64,000 nt of DNA from Pseudoips prasinana (taxonomy: Eukaryota > Arthropoda > Insecta > Lepidoptera > Nolidae). A program made the translations under genes and the position numbers. Below the pieces are notes generated by a model. The model saw nothing but the letters and a program-made list of their open reading frames with translations, was not told the DNA's origin and did not search any database. The stretch lies in assembly GCA_951640165.1 (NCBI GenBank), contig OX621265.1, positions 19,481,001 through 19,545,000 on the forward strand. Direction: 5' to 3'. Positions 31,706 to 41,885 of this stretch are shown here, one piece after another; position 1 is the first letter of the stretch; each line of letters starts with the position of its first letter.

Positions 31706-32394
31706 AATTGCGATTTACGATTTATGACGTGTTAAAAACAAGTACTTACTAGATTTCGTTCAAACCAATTTTCGTTGTTAGTTTGCATGATAATGTACAT
31801 CATATATATTTTTTTACTTTTATCATTCTCTTATTTTAGAAGTTACAGGGGGGGGGGGGGACACTCATGTCACCACTTTGGAAGTGTCTCTCGCGCAAAC
31901 TATTCAGTTTAGAAAAAAATATATTAGAAACCTCATTATCATTTTTGAAGACCTATCCATAAATAATTTTATTTTTTTGAGTTTAATTCTATGTATGAGG
32001 CACCTCTAAAATTATTGTTCTTTTTCTATTTTTGTGTGAAAATCTTAATGCGGTTCACAGACAGAATACATCTACTTACCAAGTTTCAATAGTAGGTACA
32101 GCTCTTATAGTTTCGGAAAAAAGTGGCTGTGATATATGGACGGACAGACAGACAGACACGACGAATCTATAAGGGTTCCGTTTTTTGCCATTTGGCTACG
32201 GAACCCTAAAAATAGAAATTGATGATTTAAGGTGTAACATAAATAGTGGAAGAACCTCAAGGTGCTTCTTTTGCCCATGACTCTGAATAATGTAATAACG
32301 TGCAGAACATTTACTTAAAGGATAGACAGAAAAAAGGGTAGTACTTAAATGAAATTTTTGCCGAGTGCGTATTTGTATTCCCGGGATTTTTTAC
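31706..32394. other. Mostly unassigned, one inverted motif
   Basis: A 14-G run lies at about 31847-31860. At 32.17-32.21 kb, GGGTTCCGTTTTTTGCC ... GGCTACGGAACCCT forms an inverted pair like a MITE end. No gene recognised. Confidence 0.4.
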
Positions 32395-32745
32395 GCACAA
32401 GATTGTGCGCCTACACAGATGCACTCCATATTCTCTGACTCAGAAATTTTTTTTTAGCAGAAATATCACAATATCCCTTTTGCCTGATCCGTAATTTGAA
32501 TTCAGAACCTATAAAAGATGTATGGAGTGTTCATAACAAATGTTTATTTAAAAATTAATTTGTTTTGCTGTCTGTACCCATATATGTGTGTCGGTCCGGC
32601 GGATGCGCACGAGTGGTGCGGAACACAGCTTTCCATCCACATAAGACATTTGATATATCTACTGTACACAGTCAGTTTGTCTAGCGGTAGCGTGTTCTGT
32701 GCCACAGACAATCAGGTGCCGGAGTCGAAACCTGCGACACGGGGA
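32395..32745. mobile_element. SINE-C-like variant fragments
   Basis: 32395-32515 repeats the TGTGCGCCTACACAGATGC / CCTGATCCGTAATTTGAATT variant. 32676-32745 holds a head-like GTCTAGCGGTAGCGTGTTC. The frames here show no gene. Confidence 0.55.
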
Positions 32746-33184
32746 TGGATGGATGAGATTATAAAGTTCTTGACCACATTCATCGTGAAAACAATCTGGA
32801 GAAGATTGAAACTTGAAAATTGACGCTGACGATCCAGGTTCTGGCAAAATGAGCGTGACATTATGTTACATAACTTGCAACCTATATCTGGAGATTTTAT
32901 TTACTGATCTGGAGAGTTTATAATACGGATCTTGTAGCAATAAGGAACAACTTCCGTTAAAGCGCTTTGGCCATACCTACTATTAGAATCAAATATTACA
33001 GCTCACTGAGGACCCTTAAATTGATCCTCGGTGCTTTTGCACCTGGCTTCTCTAGTTGCAGTTCTCTTGTTTTATGAGGATACAGCCTCGTTATATCATT
33101 CTGTTTCCTGCTTTGCTCTGGAAGGAAGTGGAACTGTTAATTTTTTAACTCCTCCTTGTTTCTTTCTGATTAAATTCGTTGCAG
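32746..33184. other. Unassigned stretch
   Basis: An 88-codon frame at 33031-33297 overlaps repeat M and has no motif. Confidence 0.3.
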
Positions 33185-33310
33185 GATCCAAGACAGTTGT
33201 CGCGATTCCCCGGGACTTGCCTGTGCCTCACCGCTCAGTGTCATTTCATTGTGTGCCACTGTTGATCCTGGCTTACAGGAGTTGCAGTGGTGGGTAAGAG
33301 GGTGGGACTA
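33185..33310 (+). repeat. Dispersed repeat M, copy 1
   Basis: CTCAGTGTCATTTCATTGTG, TGCCACTGTTGATCCTGGCT, TACAGGAGTTGCAGTGGTGG. Nearly identical to 45.99-46.13 kb. Confidence 0.8.
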
Positions 33311-33496
33311 GTCCCGTTTGAAATTAAACATCCAGGTTCTGCTTTTTCTGGCTCTTTAGATCGCTATCCTCAACCATCCCAGTATAGAGATTTTCACACT
33401 TGGAGCATCTACCAACGCCATTGTTAAGATATTTACTTCTGATCCCGACACAGTTCCTTGAGTGACTGTTGCTTGTTTAAAAACGTGGTGTGCATA

Positions 33497-33660
33497 GGGC
33501 ACTCCACGTTTTTTAAGCGCGCCGTTGACGCGCGTTTATAGCGAATGACGCGCGTTAGCGTCGCGTTTTTATCAATTCAAACAAACACCAAACTACTCTG
33601 TAGGATATAAGCGCGCCGTCGACGGCGCGTTAAAAAAACGTGGTGTGCATAGACCCTTAT
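33497..33660. mobile_element. GC-ended MITE
   Basis: The left arm CACTCCACGTTTTTTAAGCG and the reverse complement of the right arm (CACACCACGTTTTTTTAACG, CGCCGTCGAC) form ~35-bp inverted ends. CpG-rich arms surround an AT-rich centre. Superfamily unknown. Confidence 0.6.
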
Positions 33661-33734
33661 ATATTCCTTTCAAATATTCATTTACATACATACATCTCTA
33701 CTACATATTATATTGACATTTTTTTACACACAAA

Positions 33735-34160
33735 GAGTGTGCGCCTACACAGATGCACTTCCTATTCTCGGACACCTAATCGACATGATCAGAATGACTT
33801 ATACTGAGAATTTTTCTAAACAAAAAAATCTCAATAACCCTTTTACCTGATCCGTGATTTGAATTCCGAACCTATAAAAGACACCACGCCAAAGAGCAAT
33901 GAAAAGGGCTATGCTTGGAGTTTCCATCCGAGATCGAATCAGAAATGGTGAGATCCGCAGGCGAACCTCACCTACTCACGCCTGTCTGCCAGAGGGGTAG
34001 GCAGAGACAACGGACTTCCATTTGTCACGATCCTTGCACACCTCTTTCGCTACGTTTACTGACATTATATTCTTCATACATGCTCGCCGGTTTAGGGTAT
34101 TTCTGACCTGACCTTTCTTAAGAACGTCTCCGATTTGATCAGAGAATGTTCTACGTATTT
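33735..34160. mobile_element. Chimeric LINE/SINE fragment, copy 2
   Basis: Same order as 31.4-31.7 kb: SINE-C-like variant, RT piece (AMLGVSIRDRIRNGEIRR-like), then minus-sense LINE-K end with [38 protein letters not shown]. Confidence 0.7.
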
Positions 34161-34384
34161 CAATAGTCATTTATTGGTAAGATTTCTTACATGCCATGAA
34201 AATGATCATACCGCTATCTCCACTAACTTATATCTCCCTCTCAAAATCCGTAACTTGTTAAATAGCTTCTATTCTCTCGTTATTTTTAGTTGTCGACCGA
34301 AAAAGCATGGCGTTAGTTTTTTTGGTGTTTAAAGACAAGCCATTTACTGATAACCAATAACTAAACTTATAAATACATACATAG

Positions 34385-34682
34385 ACTCACGCCTGTTTCC
34401 CAGAGGGGTAGGCAGAGACAACGGATTTCCATTTGTCACGATCTTTGCATACTTCTTTTGCCTCGATTACTGTCATTATATTCTTCGTACATGCTCGCCG
34501 GTTTAGGGTACTTCTGACCTGCCCTTTCTTGAGAACATCTCCAATTTGGTCAGAGAATGTTCGACGTGGTCTTCCCCTTCCGGTTGTCCCATTCACACAG
34601 GCCAGGTATACTTCTTTTGTCAATCTTCTTTCATTCATCCTTTCTAAATGGCCAAACCATCTCAGCATGCCTTTTTCAATCT
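34385..34682 (-). mobile_element. LINE-K 3' end, RT C-terminus
   Basis: Minus frame 34668-34387: [42 protein letters not shown]. It is cut at its upstream side by a different RT fragment. Confidence 0.85.
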
Positions 34683-34890
34683 AAACTAAACTTATCCAAT
34701 GTTTTATTTAATTTACAGTTTAAATCACTCATATTATTTGCTGAAACTACAGCGTTGGTGTCATCAGCGAAGACTGTCAATTGAATGTCATCAGTGTGAT
34801 TGTCAAGTAAATATTCAACGAGGCCATTTATGAAAATAATAAAAAAGTGGTCCTAATATAGAGCCTTGAGACACTCCTTTCTCCATGGCA
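34683..34890 (-). mobile_element. LINE RT palm-domain fragment
   Basis: Minus-strand frame MEKGVSQGSILGPLFFIIF then TVFADDTNAVVSANNMSDL. These are the GxxQG..GP and catalytic (F/Y)ADD blocks of a jockey/CR1-like RT, from a different LINE than LINE-K beside it. Confidence 0.8.
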
Positions 34891-35159
34891 AACTGTTTGG
34901 ACCTATAAACATTCTGACAGGGACTTTTGGCCTCCTTGTCTTCATCGGTATCATCGTCGGAATCGTGTTATCTACATCGGGATCATTTATGATCATATCT
35001 ATCTCCACTAACTTATATCTCCCTCTCAAAATCCGTTCGCATCCATCACACTTTTCGTAACGCTCTCATCACGTATTCAACAGCTTACTTCCCAAGCCAA
35101 GCGTTACAACAAAAATATTAATTATTAATTAATATAATATGATATATATAATATAATAT
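34891..35159. other. Unassigned, with a direct repeat
   Basis: CTATCTCCACTAACTTATATCTCCC recurs at about 34210 and 34999, ~790 bp apart, flanking the LINE pieces. No gene. Confidence 0.4.
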
Positions 35160-35400
35160 CTAGGGACAATGTCACACAGATCATCCTAGCCCCAAACTAA
35201 GCAAAGCTTGTACTATGGGTACCAGGCGACGATATACATACTTATATAGATAGATAAATACTTATATACATAGAAAACATTCATGACTCAGAAAAAAATA
35301 TTCGTGCTCATCACACAAATATTTGCACTTACCGGGATTCGAACCCAGGACCACCAGCTTCGTAGGCAGGAGCACTACCAACTAGGCTACGGTGACCGTC
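35160..35400 (-). mobile_element. SINE-A, full length
   Basis: GTCACACAGATCATCCTAGC to CTAGGCTACGGTGACCGTC. Confidence 0.9.
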
Positions 35401-35822
35401 ATATATACGTTCTTTTATTTTTGTTTGTTTTCAAGTTCGACGATTTCTCCCTTGTTTATGAAACCTATCAAATTATTCGCTAATTATTCTCACAGTAAGT
35501 ACTATAATGTATAGTGAATTCGGGTCAAGGTGTATGTCTGTACATAGTACGGAGTTGCAGTCACACAAAGTTACGAAATAGCTTTAAACAATGCACTGCT
35601 AACTTAGTGGCAACTGTTATGTTAGATTAGGCACATATCGCCAAAGACTATCGACAACAATTACTAAAAGAGCTGTATCTTTGGAACGGCTGAACGTATT
35701 TTTATGAAATTAGGTTTCAAACCATCCTGATTAAACGAGGTTTCATATGAACCAGAATACATTTAAATCAGTTCACTAGTTTGTGAGGTACGATGCCAAA
35801 AATATACAGATGTACTGTCATA
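35401..35822. other. Unassigned stretch
   Basis: Nothing recognised. Confidence 0.3.
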
Positions 35823-36062
35823 TCTATATATATAAAAATCAATGCCACTTTTCGTTGTAATGTTATAACTCAACAACGCCTTAACCGATTTGGCTAATTT
35901 TGGTCTTGAATTATTCCTGGAAGTCCAGGGAAGGTTAGAACGTAGAGAAAATTTTAAAAAAGTCTTGAAAAAGTGTAAAATTAACATCTTTCTATACTCC
36001 CATATACAAACAATTTGTACTAATACTTAAAAAACGTAGCGAAGCACGTACCGGGCCGCTAG
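35823..36062 (+). mobile_element. Helitron-like type 5
   Basis: TCTATATATATAAAAATCAA start; ACGTACCGGGCCGCTAG end; A before and T after. No relative elsewhere in the window. Confidence 0.7.
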
Positions 36063-36119
36063 TACAGTATAAAACCTGACTGCACGTGTGGCCCAGTCAC
36101 AGTCACACAGTCACCTCGC

Positions 36120-36265
36120 TACTTCGATCATTGCTATTATAAAATAAATTTTATAAATGATTTCATACAATCAATACAATGTGTACCTAAATATCTATGT
36201 AACTAGAAATAATAATGTATGCAACTATATTACTACAAACATGTTCTGAAATAGTCCGAACATGT
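36120..36265. mobile_element. Dispersed repeat R
   Basis: ATTATAAAATAAATTTTATAA, GTGTACCTAAATATCTATGT, TACTACAAACATGTTCTG. Confidence 0.6.
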
Positions 36266-36428
36266 TTGTAGTTTTATTTTATTTATTGTTAATTTATTTT
36301 ATTTTACACTTTGCTGGAACTTGTGTAAACTTTCTGCTTTGCGCACTGTTATTGGCATTCCACAAACGAACACTATGAAAAGCGAAGGATTTACCAAGGA
36401 AAGTTTATTACTGAGCTATGGTACTCAC

Positions 36429-36520
36429 ATGGTCAATGAACATCCGCACCCAGGTCCCGAAGAATACGGCACAGATAATGCCGAGCAGCAACAACACCAC
36501 GGCTGTCGCTAGCACGAACC
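36429..36520 (-). CDS. CD36/SR-B family receptor, coding exon 2 (N-terminal membrane span)
   Basis: Exon of 92 nt on the minus strand, between a pyrimidine-rich acceptor ending CCCCAG (36521-36530) and a GTGAGT donor (36428 downward). It begins with the last two bases of a split Arg codon and encodes 30 residues in phase: FVLATAVVLLLLGIICAVFF, then GTWVRMFIDH. The first 20-23 residues are a clear hydrophobic span, matching the N-terminal transmembrane helix of CD36/SR-B receptors (about residues 21-43 of the assembled protein). The exon ends in phase 0, as exon 3 requires. Intron 1 is about 21.1 kb and intron 2 about 18.9 kb. Some family members have a few more residues between the span and the next conserved block, so a very small missed exon is possible. 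Confidence 0.85.
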
Positions 36521-36559
36521 CTGGGGACAAAAGCATACTCTATTAGAACTAAGTAGTAG

Positions 36560-37150
36560 CCATAAGAAGTCCACTTCTGGACAAAAGCTTCGCCCAAGAA
36601 TCATCATGGGGGGATATGCCATAATCGCCACGCTTGGCAGGCGGGTTGGCGATCGCAGTAAGATGGTTATAGTACTCAGAAAGAAGCTGCTGCCCGTCTT
36701 CTTGTAAATACACCCTCCACTGCGCACAAAAAGCTACCCCTAGAATCATTTTGGGGATATGCCATAATCGCCACGCTTGGCAGACGGGTTGGCGATCGCA
36801 GGATGATGGTCATAGTACACAGAGAGACGCTGCTGCCCGTCTTCTGGTAGATATTGCCTCTACTGCTGCACAAAAAGCTACCCCTAGAATCATTTTGGGG
36901 ATATGCCATAATCGCCACGCTTGGCAGACGGGTTGGCGATCGCAGGATGATGGTCATAGTACACAGAGAGACGCTGCTGCCCGTCTTCTGGTAGATATTG
37001 CCTCTACTGCTGAACAAAAGGCTACCCCTACTAGAATAATCTTGGGGATATGCCATAGTCGCCACGCTTGGCAGACGGGTTGGCGATCAGTAAGATGGTC
37101 ATAGTACTCAGAAAGAAGCTGCTGCCGTCCTCTGGTAGATACTCCCTCGG
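36560..37150. repeat. ~145-bp tandem array, four units, beside exon 2
   Basis: Units begin near GGGGATATGCCATAATCGCC (36611, 36754, 36898, 37045; spacing 143-147 bp). Each contains TTGGCAGACGGGTTGGCGAT and GCTGCTGCCCGTCTTC. The same unit occurs singly at 54.9-55.1 and 60.75-60.95 kb, so a dispersed repeat (family N) has amplified locally, about 90 bp upstream of the exon 2 acceptor. Confidence 0.88.
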
Positions 37151-37289
37151 GTCGGCTTCTACGCTCCCCGCGGTATGAGATGGGGTGATGATATTCTGGT
37201 ATTCACCGCCGTCACCACTCAGCAAAGTTTGTCAAGTCAAGTTTATCATTAGGACAATAAAATCACAAAAAAAATACACATAAAATCAC

Positions 37290-37457
37290 ATATCATAAAG
37301 GCGAAAGTTTGTGCGTGTGTATGTTTGTTACTTCTTCACGTCTAAACGGCTGGAGCGATTTTAATAAAATTTGGAATGGAATTAGTTGACACCCTGGATT
37401 GTCACATAGGCTATAATTTATACATTTTAACGCGGGTGCCACCGCGGGGCACAGCTA
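37290..37457 (+). mobile_element. Helitron-like type 1 (tandem pair a)
   Basis: AAAGGCGAAAGTTTGTGCGT to GGTGCCACCGCGGGGCACAG and CTAG. Confidence 0.85.
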
Positions 37458-37632
37458 GTACTATAAAGGCGAAAGTTTGTGAGTGTGTGAGTGTGTATGT
37501 TGGTTACTTTCACAACTAAACGGCAGAAGCGATTTTAATAAAATTTGGTATGGAGTTAGTTGACACCCTGGACTGTCACATAGGCTATAATTTATAAATT
37601 TTAACGCGGGTGCCACCGCGGGGCACAGCTAG
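37458..37632 (+). mobile_element. Helitron-like type 1 (tandem pair b)
   Basis: TACTATAAAGGCGAAAGTTT to GCCACCGCGGGGCACAGCTA and G, directly after copy a and sharing its GGTGCCACC hairpin variant, so b and a are close relatives. Confidence 0.85.
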
Positions 37633-37754
37633 TATTTGTATATTGTGATTGTACTTAAAGTCCATTTGAAAGTAACCTACTTAGTTGTGATGTAAGTTTT
37701 AAATGTCATATGAGTTGTATAATGATGACAACATTGAAGCTCGTAACACACTTC

Positions 37755-37870
37755 AACTGACCCATTAGTCTAGTGATTAGTGACCCTGACTGCTTAGCCT
37801 GAGGTCGTGGGTTCAATCCCCACCTGGGAAAAAACCTTTGTGTAATGAGCGCGATTATTTTCATTTCTCA
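37755..37870 (+). mobile_element. SINE-D head
   Basis: ACTGACCCATTAGTCTAGTG, GTGACCCTGACTGCTTAGCC, GGGTTCAATCCCCACCTGGG. Confidence 0.75.
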
Positions 37871-37884
37871 CTAGTTTTGTCCAT

Positions 37885-38015
37885 CCCAAGGTTGTCTGGA
37901 AAAAATTGCAATAGCTTCGATAAGACCGCCCTTTGTACATAATTATAACTATTTTTGTAATTAATATTTATTTCTGGAGTACATTAAAGACTTTTGTATT
38001 GTATTGTAATATTGG
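37885..38015 (+). mobile_element. LINE 3' UTR fragment
   Basis: AAGGTTGTCTGGAAAAAATT, TCGATAAGACCGCCCTTTGT. Confidence 0.65.
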
Positions 38016-38044
38016 TTCTGTGTCTCGGTGTAATTTATGTATAA

Positions 38045-38357
38045 CTAGCTGTGCCTCGTGGTTATACCCGCGTTAAATTTTATAAATTATCATAGCTCCT
38101 CCCCCGTGAGTGATAGCGTGATAATATGTAGCCTATATGTTGACCCGACCTCTTAGTAATATTCATGCAAAATTTGAAGTAAATCCATGCAGTACTTTTT
38201 GGGTTTAGCCCGGGCATACATATAGACAAACAGACAAAAATTCTAAAAACTATATTTTCGGCTTCGATATCGATTATAGATCACGCCCCAAGTATCCTTT
38301 CTAAAAAATATTCAATGTACAGTTTTGACTTTCCTACGATTTTATTATATGTATAGA
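38045..38357 (-). mobile_element. Helitron-like type 2
   Basis: CTAGCTGTGCCTCGTGGTTA to GATTTTATTATATGTATAGA. Confidence 0.85.
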
Positions 38358-38744
38358 TATTACTACAAAGTTTCATCAAAATCCGTTCAATAGTTTTTAC
38401 GTGAAAGACTAACAAACATACACACTCACACAATCACAAAAATATTTGTGTGATATGTATGTACTAGAGATCGCACTTGTTCGAAATTCAACCATTAAGA
38501 TTCTATTATCAAAGACAAATAATAATCAGTGCTGTCAGTGTGTCAAAAGCATGGTAGTGTGTGCATTTTTTTTATTAAATTAATTTGCTTCTAATGCTCA
38601 TTACATAAAAATATTAGCTTTCTGCACTCCTTCTCCATATAAACTTTAACTGTTCCATATTTCATACTCCTCCGCCCGCGAAATTTTCGTAAAAAGGGGT
38701 ACAAAGTTTTTGCTTCATGATTATGATTTGGAAATATATAAGTA
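38358..38744. other. Unassigned stretch
   Basis: Starts with a type-1-Helitron-like scrap (AAAGTTTCATCAAAATCCGTT); otherwise nothing recognised. Confidence 0.3.
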
Positions 38745-38825
38745 TGTATATTAGTTGTCTGGTAACCATAGTACAGGCTCTGGCTCTTCAGAATCAGCTG
38801 GAAATGTGTTAGATGTCCCAAGATA
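38745..38825 (+). mobile_element. SINE-B-like tail fragment
   Basis: TTAGTTGTCTGGTAACCATA, GTACAGGCTCTGGC, GATGTCCCAAGATAA. Confidence 0.6.
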
Positions 38826-38989
38826 ACTATTTATAATCTGAAAGGTTGGGTGTTTGTTACGCAATCATATGTATGTATACGCCAATACGGGTGAACGGAT
38901 AAGGATACATTTTTATCTCTTAAATATTGACTGAACTACAATTATGTCTTATGGAACATTATTCCAGGATGAAAAGTACTCATCGTTGT

Positions 38990-39400
38990 TTCAAAAAATA
39001 TATGTGGGAATGTAAGTATTAGTTTCTGAATGAATAGTATAATTAAAGTTAAGACGGATGGATGGTTTCTAAACGGAGAGTGAAAGTTATTAATTAGCCA
39101 ATTAGACGACGACGAGTGAACGATGAGTGAATGAGACTGATATGAAGGAAAGGATTACGGAAGGAACGAGTGGAGTTTGAAAGGGACGCTAGCCAAGGAC
39201 GTACGTGCATAGAGTTAGACGGTTGTACAAGTTGAAGACGAGAAATAAACTACAGAAAATATATCCAGTTTTCTTTTGGGGGCTCGTCTGGGATACTTTG
39301 GGAAAGCCGACGGTGATTTAAGAAGACGACGAGGCGACGAAGATAGCCTGCACGTGGCAGCACTCTCATCACCATACGACGTAAAGAAGAAATCCTAATC
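38990..39400 (+). mobile_element. Possible LTR-retroelement relic with primer-binding-site motif
   Basis: TGGGGGCTCGTCTGGGAT (39277-39294) resembles the tRNA-Pro primer binding site used by some LTR retroelements, differing at one position. An AATAAA signal lies 28 bp upstream (39244-39249), where the end of an LTR is expected. A purine-rich leader follows. The left LTR edge, a second LTR and gag/pol sequence were not found, so at most a fragment remains. Confidence 0.45.
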
Positions 39401-39463
39401 ATGTAATCAATCAATGTAAAAACAGGTTTTTATATAAGATGTGCATGAACTGTTTTCATCATC

Positions 39464-39603
39464 ATCATATCAGCCGAAAGACGTCCACTGCTGGACAAAG
39501 GCCTCCCCCAAAGATCTCCACAATTGCCGGTCTTGCGCTATTCGCATCCAGCGATTTCCAGCGATCTTGTAGGGGGCCTGACCACGCTGCGTCTTCCGGT
39601 TCT
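39464..39603 (-). mobile_element. RTE-type LINE 3' end
   Basis: TCATATCAGCCGAAAGACGT, CTGCTGGACAAAGGCCTCCC, GCGATCTTGTAGGGGGCC; an internal ~26-bp deletion relative to 13.2 kb. Confidence 0.8.
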
Positions 39604-39639
39604 AAATAACTATGTATTTATAAAATAAAAGTAGTATAC

Positions 39640-39735
39640 ATAGTAATGTATCAGTTATCTGGTTTTCATAGTTAAAGCTGTGCTTAGTTTGAAATCAGAT
39701 GGCTGAGTGTGAGTAATTGTCTTACGATATTATAT
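39640..39735 (+). mobile_element. SINE-B tail fragment
   Basis: TATCAGTTATCTGGTTTTCA, TTTGAAATCAGATGGCTGAG. Confidence 0.65.
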
Positions 39736-40103
39736 TATTATTAATAATAGTCCTCACAGAGTTGAGATTTATTACAAGCATATGACGAGAACCTTCCTTT
39801 TATCACGTTTAATCGACCCCCTCTCTCCCGCTAAACGTGATACTAATTTGTGGATGACCCCTTATGGATGTGAATCACCTTCAAAAATGATGTTCCAATT
39901 TTGATGAGATGCCATCAAGGTCGCGTTTATTTGAATGGGCTGACTGATAGTCATCAGTCATTGTTTATATTCAACATATAATATACAAAGAGCATCAAAC
40001 GTGTCTGTTTGATTCAATGGTAGGTACCTACCGGACGGCATTGACATTGCTAAGGTACAACACGACTAATCTAAAAATGGACACAGATGTTGCAATACAA
40101 TAA
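39736..40103. other. Unassigned stretch
   Basis: Nothing recognised. Confidence 0.3.
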
Positions 40104-40416
40104 TCTATACATATAATATAATCGTAGGAAAGCCAAAACTGTACATTGAATATTTTTTAAAAAGGATACTTGTGGCGTGATCGACAATCGATATCGAAGC
40201 TAAAAATATATTTTTTAGAATTTTTGTCTGTTTGTCTATATGTATGTCCGGGCTAAACTCAAAAAGTCCTGCATGGATTTACTTCAAATTTTGCATGAAT
40301 ATTACTAAGAGGTCGGGTCAACATATAGGCTACATATTATCACGCTATCACCTACGGGGGAGGAGCTGTGATCATTTATAAAATTTAACGCGGGTAAAAT
40401 CGCGGGGCACAGCTAG
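40104..40416 (+). mobile_element. Helitron-like type 2
   Basis: TCTATACATATAATATAATC to AAATCGCGGGGCACAGCTAG, between A and T. Confidence 0.85.
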
Positions 40417-40429
40417 TATCTAATAAAAT

Positions 40430-40668
40430 CCTGGGACATTATTTACACACGGCCATCTGATCCCAAACTAAGCAGAGCTTGTACTATGGAATCCAGATAA
40501 CTGATATACTACATATACTACTTTTCTTTTTGTTAATACATACTTATATAGAGATAGCTACACGCAGACTCAGGACAAAGAGACATGTCCATGCACACAA
40601 GTATCGAACCCACGAACTCCGGCGTGAAAAGCAAGCATTTGCCAACCACGGCAACAAGATAAAAACTA
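40430..40668 (-). mobile_element. SINE-B
   Basis: TGGGACATTATTTACACACG to TATCGAACCCACGAACTCC and GCCAACCACGGCAACA; a short deletion in the head. Confidence 0.85.
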
Positions 40669-40842
40669 AGTAATAATGTAGAAAATGTCAAATTCACCAG
40701 TAACCTCAAATGAGTTTACTGAAACAATCTGACAGAGTAAACATGGAAAAATAAAAAAAAATAAAAAATTGCCTCCAAATATGTTTCGCTATATAATGTC
40801 TTTTACATAAATTGTCTCAATTAAGACATTATTTAAGCTGTT

Positions 40843-41300
40843 ACTTACTTATCGTATGGGCAGTGGTTACTCTGAGTAGCTAAATAATACTAAATATCAC
40901 TACTATTATAAAAGAAATTTTATAAATGTTTTAATAATCCGTCTACCTAAATATCTATAATAAGTAACTATAAATATTAACTGTATTACTACAAACATGT
41001 TCTGATTATTTACAAGCGCTTTTTAAAGTCTACGTGAATAAAACCTTAAAAAGAAAAAAGAAGATGTCATAGTTGTTCAAGGCGCCCAGTAGGCATCTGA
41101 CATGGCTTAACGACTGTTGTCTAATGGCTACAACCAAGACCGAGTGTTTACAGCGCAGCATAAACGTGCTCTCCGAAGCACGGAGACGCTCAGAAATTGA
41201 ACCACTTTGGCGGTCACCCCTCCGTGGATTGACCGCAAGCCAAGTTGCCTAACCTCGACAATCACTTATGGCTGGTAAGAGCATCCTGGCTAGGAGCGTC
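40843..41300 (-). mobile_element. 5S-rRNA-like SINE (family F) split by repeat R
   Basis: Minus sense. The tail ACTTACTTATCGTATGGGCA comes first, then an inserted repeat-R copy (about 40877-41062). The body resumes (AGTTGTTCAAGGCGCCCAGT, AACGACTGTTGTCTAATGG), and the head holds GGTCACCCCTCCGTGGATTG, TTGCCTAACCTCGACAATCA. Confidence 0.75.
40877..41062. mobile_element. Repeat R inserted in family F
   Basis: CTACCTAAATATCTATAATA, TACTACAAACATGTTCTGAT, GTCTACGTGAATAAAACC, then an A-rich tail. The A-rich right end fits retroposition. Confidence 0.65.
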
Positions 41301-41329
41301 TATAGTGACTCTGAGCATTCTAATGATCG

Positions 41330-41660
41330 CAGTATGGTAACATAGTAACAACATAGAGAGACGTTGCTTCCCGTTCTTCTCTTGCATTACGCTCTTGGCA
41401 GAGCGGTCGTGGTCACATCGAGATATCCACGTCGGTGGTAAAGGTGGACACAGCTTTCTGCACGATCTCCCGCTATCTCTCTCTGTTGGCGGACTGTCTG
41501 GCGCAGTCAGATACGCAGCTTCCTACTGTGGATTTCACTTGGTCAGTCCCTCGCATAGGTAACCTGCCTTGCTTCCCGTTATATGGTAGATATTCATTCA
41601 AAGCAACGTTTACTCCCCCCACGGGATGAAATGGTGATAGTCACTGCTCTCATCACACAA
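41330..41660. repeat. Family-N-related dispersed repeat
   Basis: GCTTCCCGTTCTTCTCTTGC, TTGCTTCCCGTTATATGGTA, ACTCCCCCCACGGGATGAAA. Related in part to 54.9 and 60.75 kb. Confidence 0.5.
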
Positions 41661-41885
41661 CACGCTATGCTTTACCTAACATGATTATTTATAGAGACAG
41701 GATATTACACGTGTCTGATTAATTACGTACACACTATTATTTGTCGAGAAAATATCTTTTGACCTTGTCACATAATAAGCAACAACTTGTTACTTCTCGT
41801 TTAGAAAAACTATCAGCCATCTTGATTTATCATTTCAATTCTTCTATATTACGAGTATATGGTCTTTGCGTCTGTTACAGACGAT

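Noticed and set aside
36751..37104. 117-codon repetitive frame (and its minus-strand counterpart)
   Set aside because: Both strands are open because four copies of a ~145-bp repeat lie in tandem; single copies elsewhere are non-coding.
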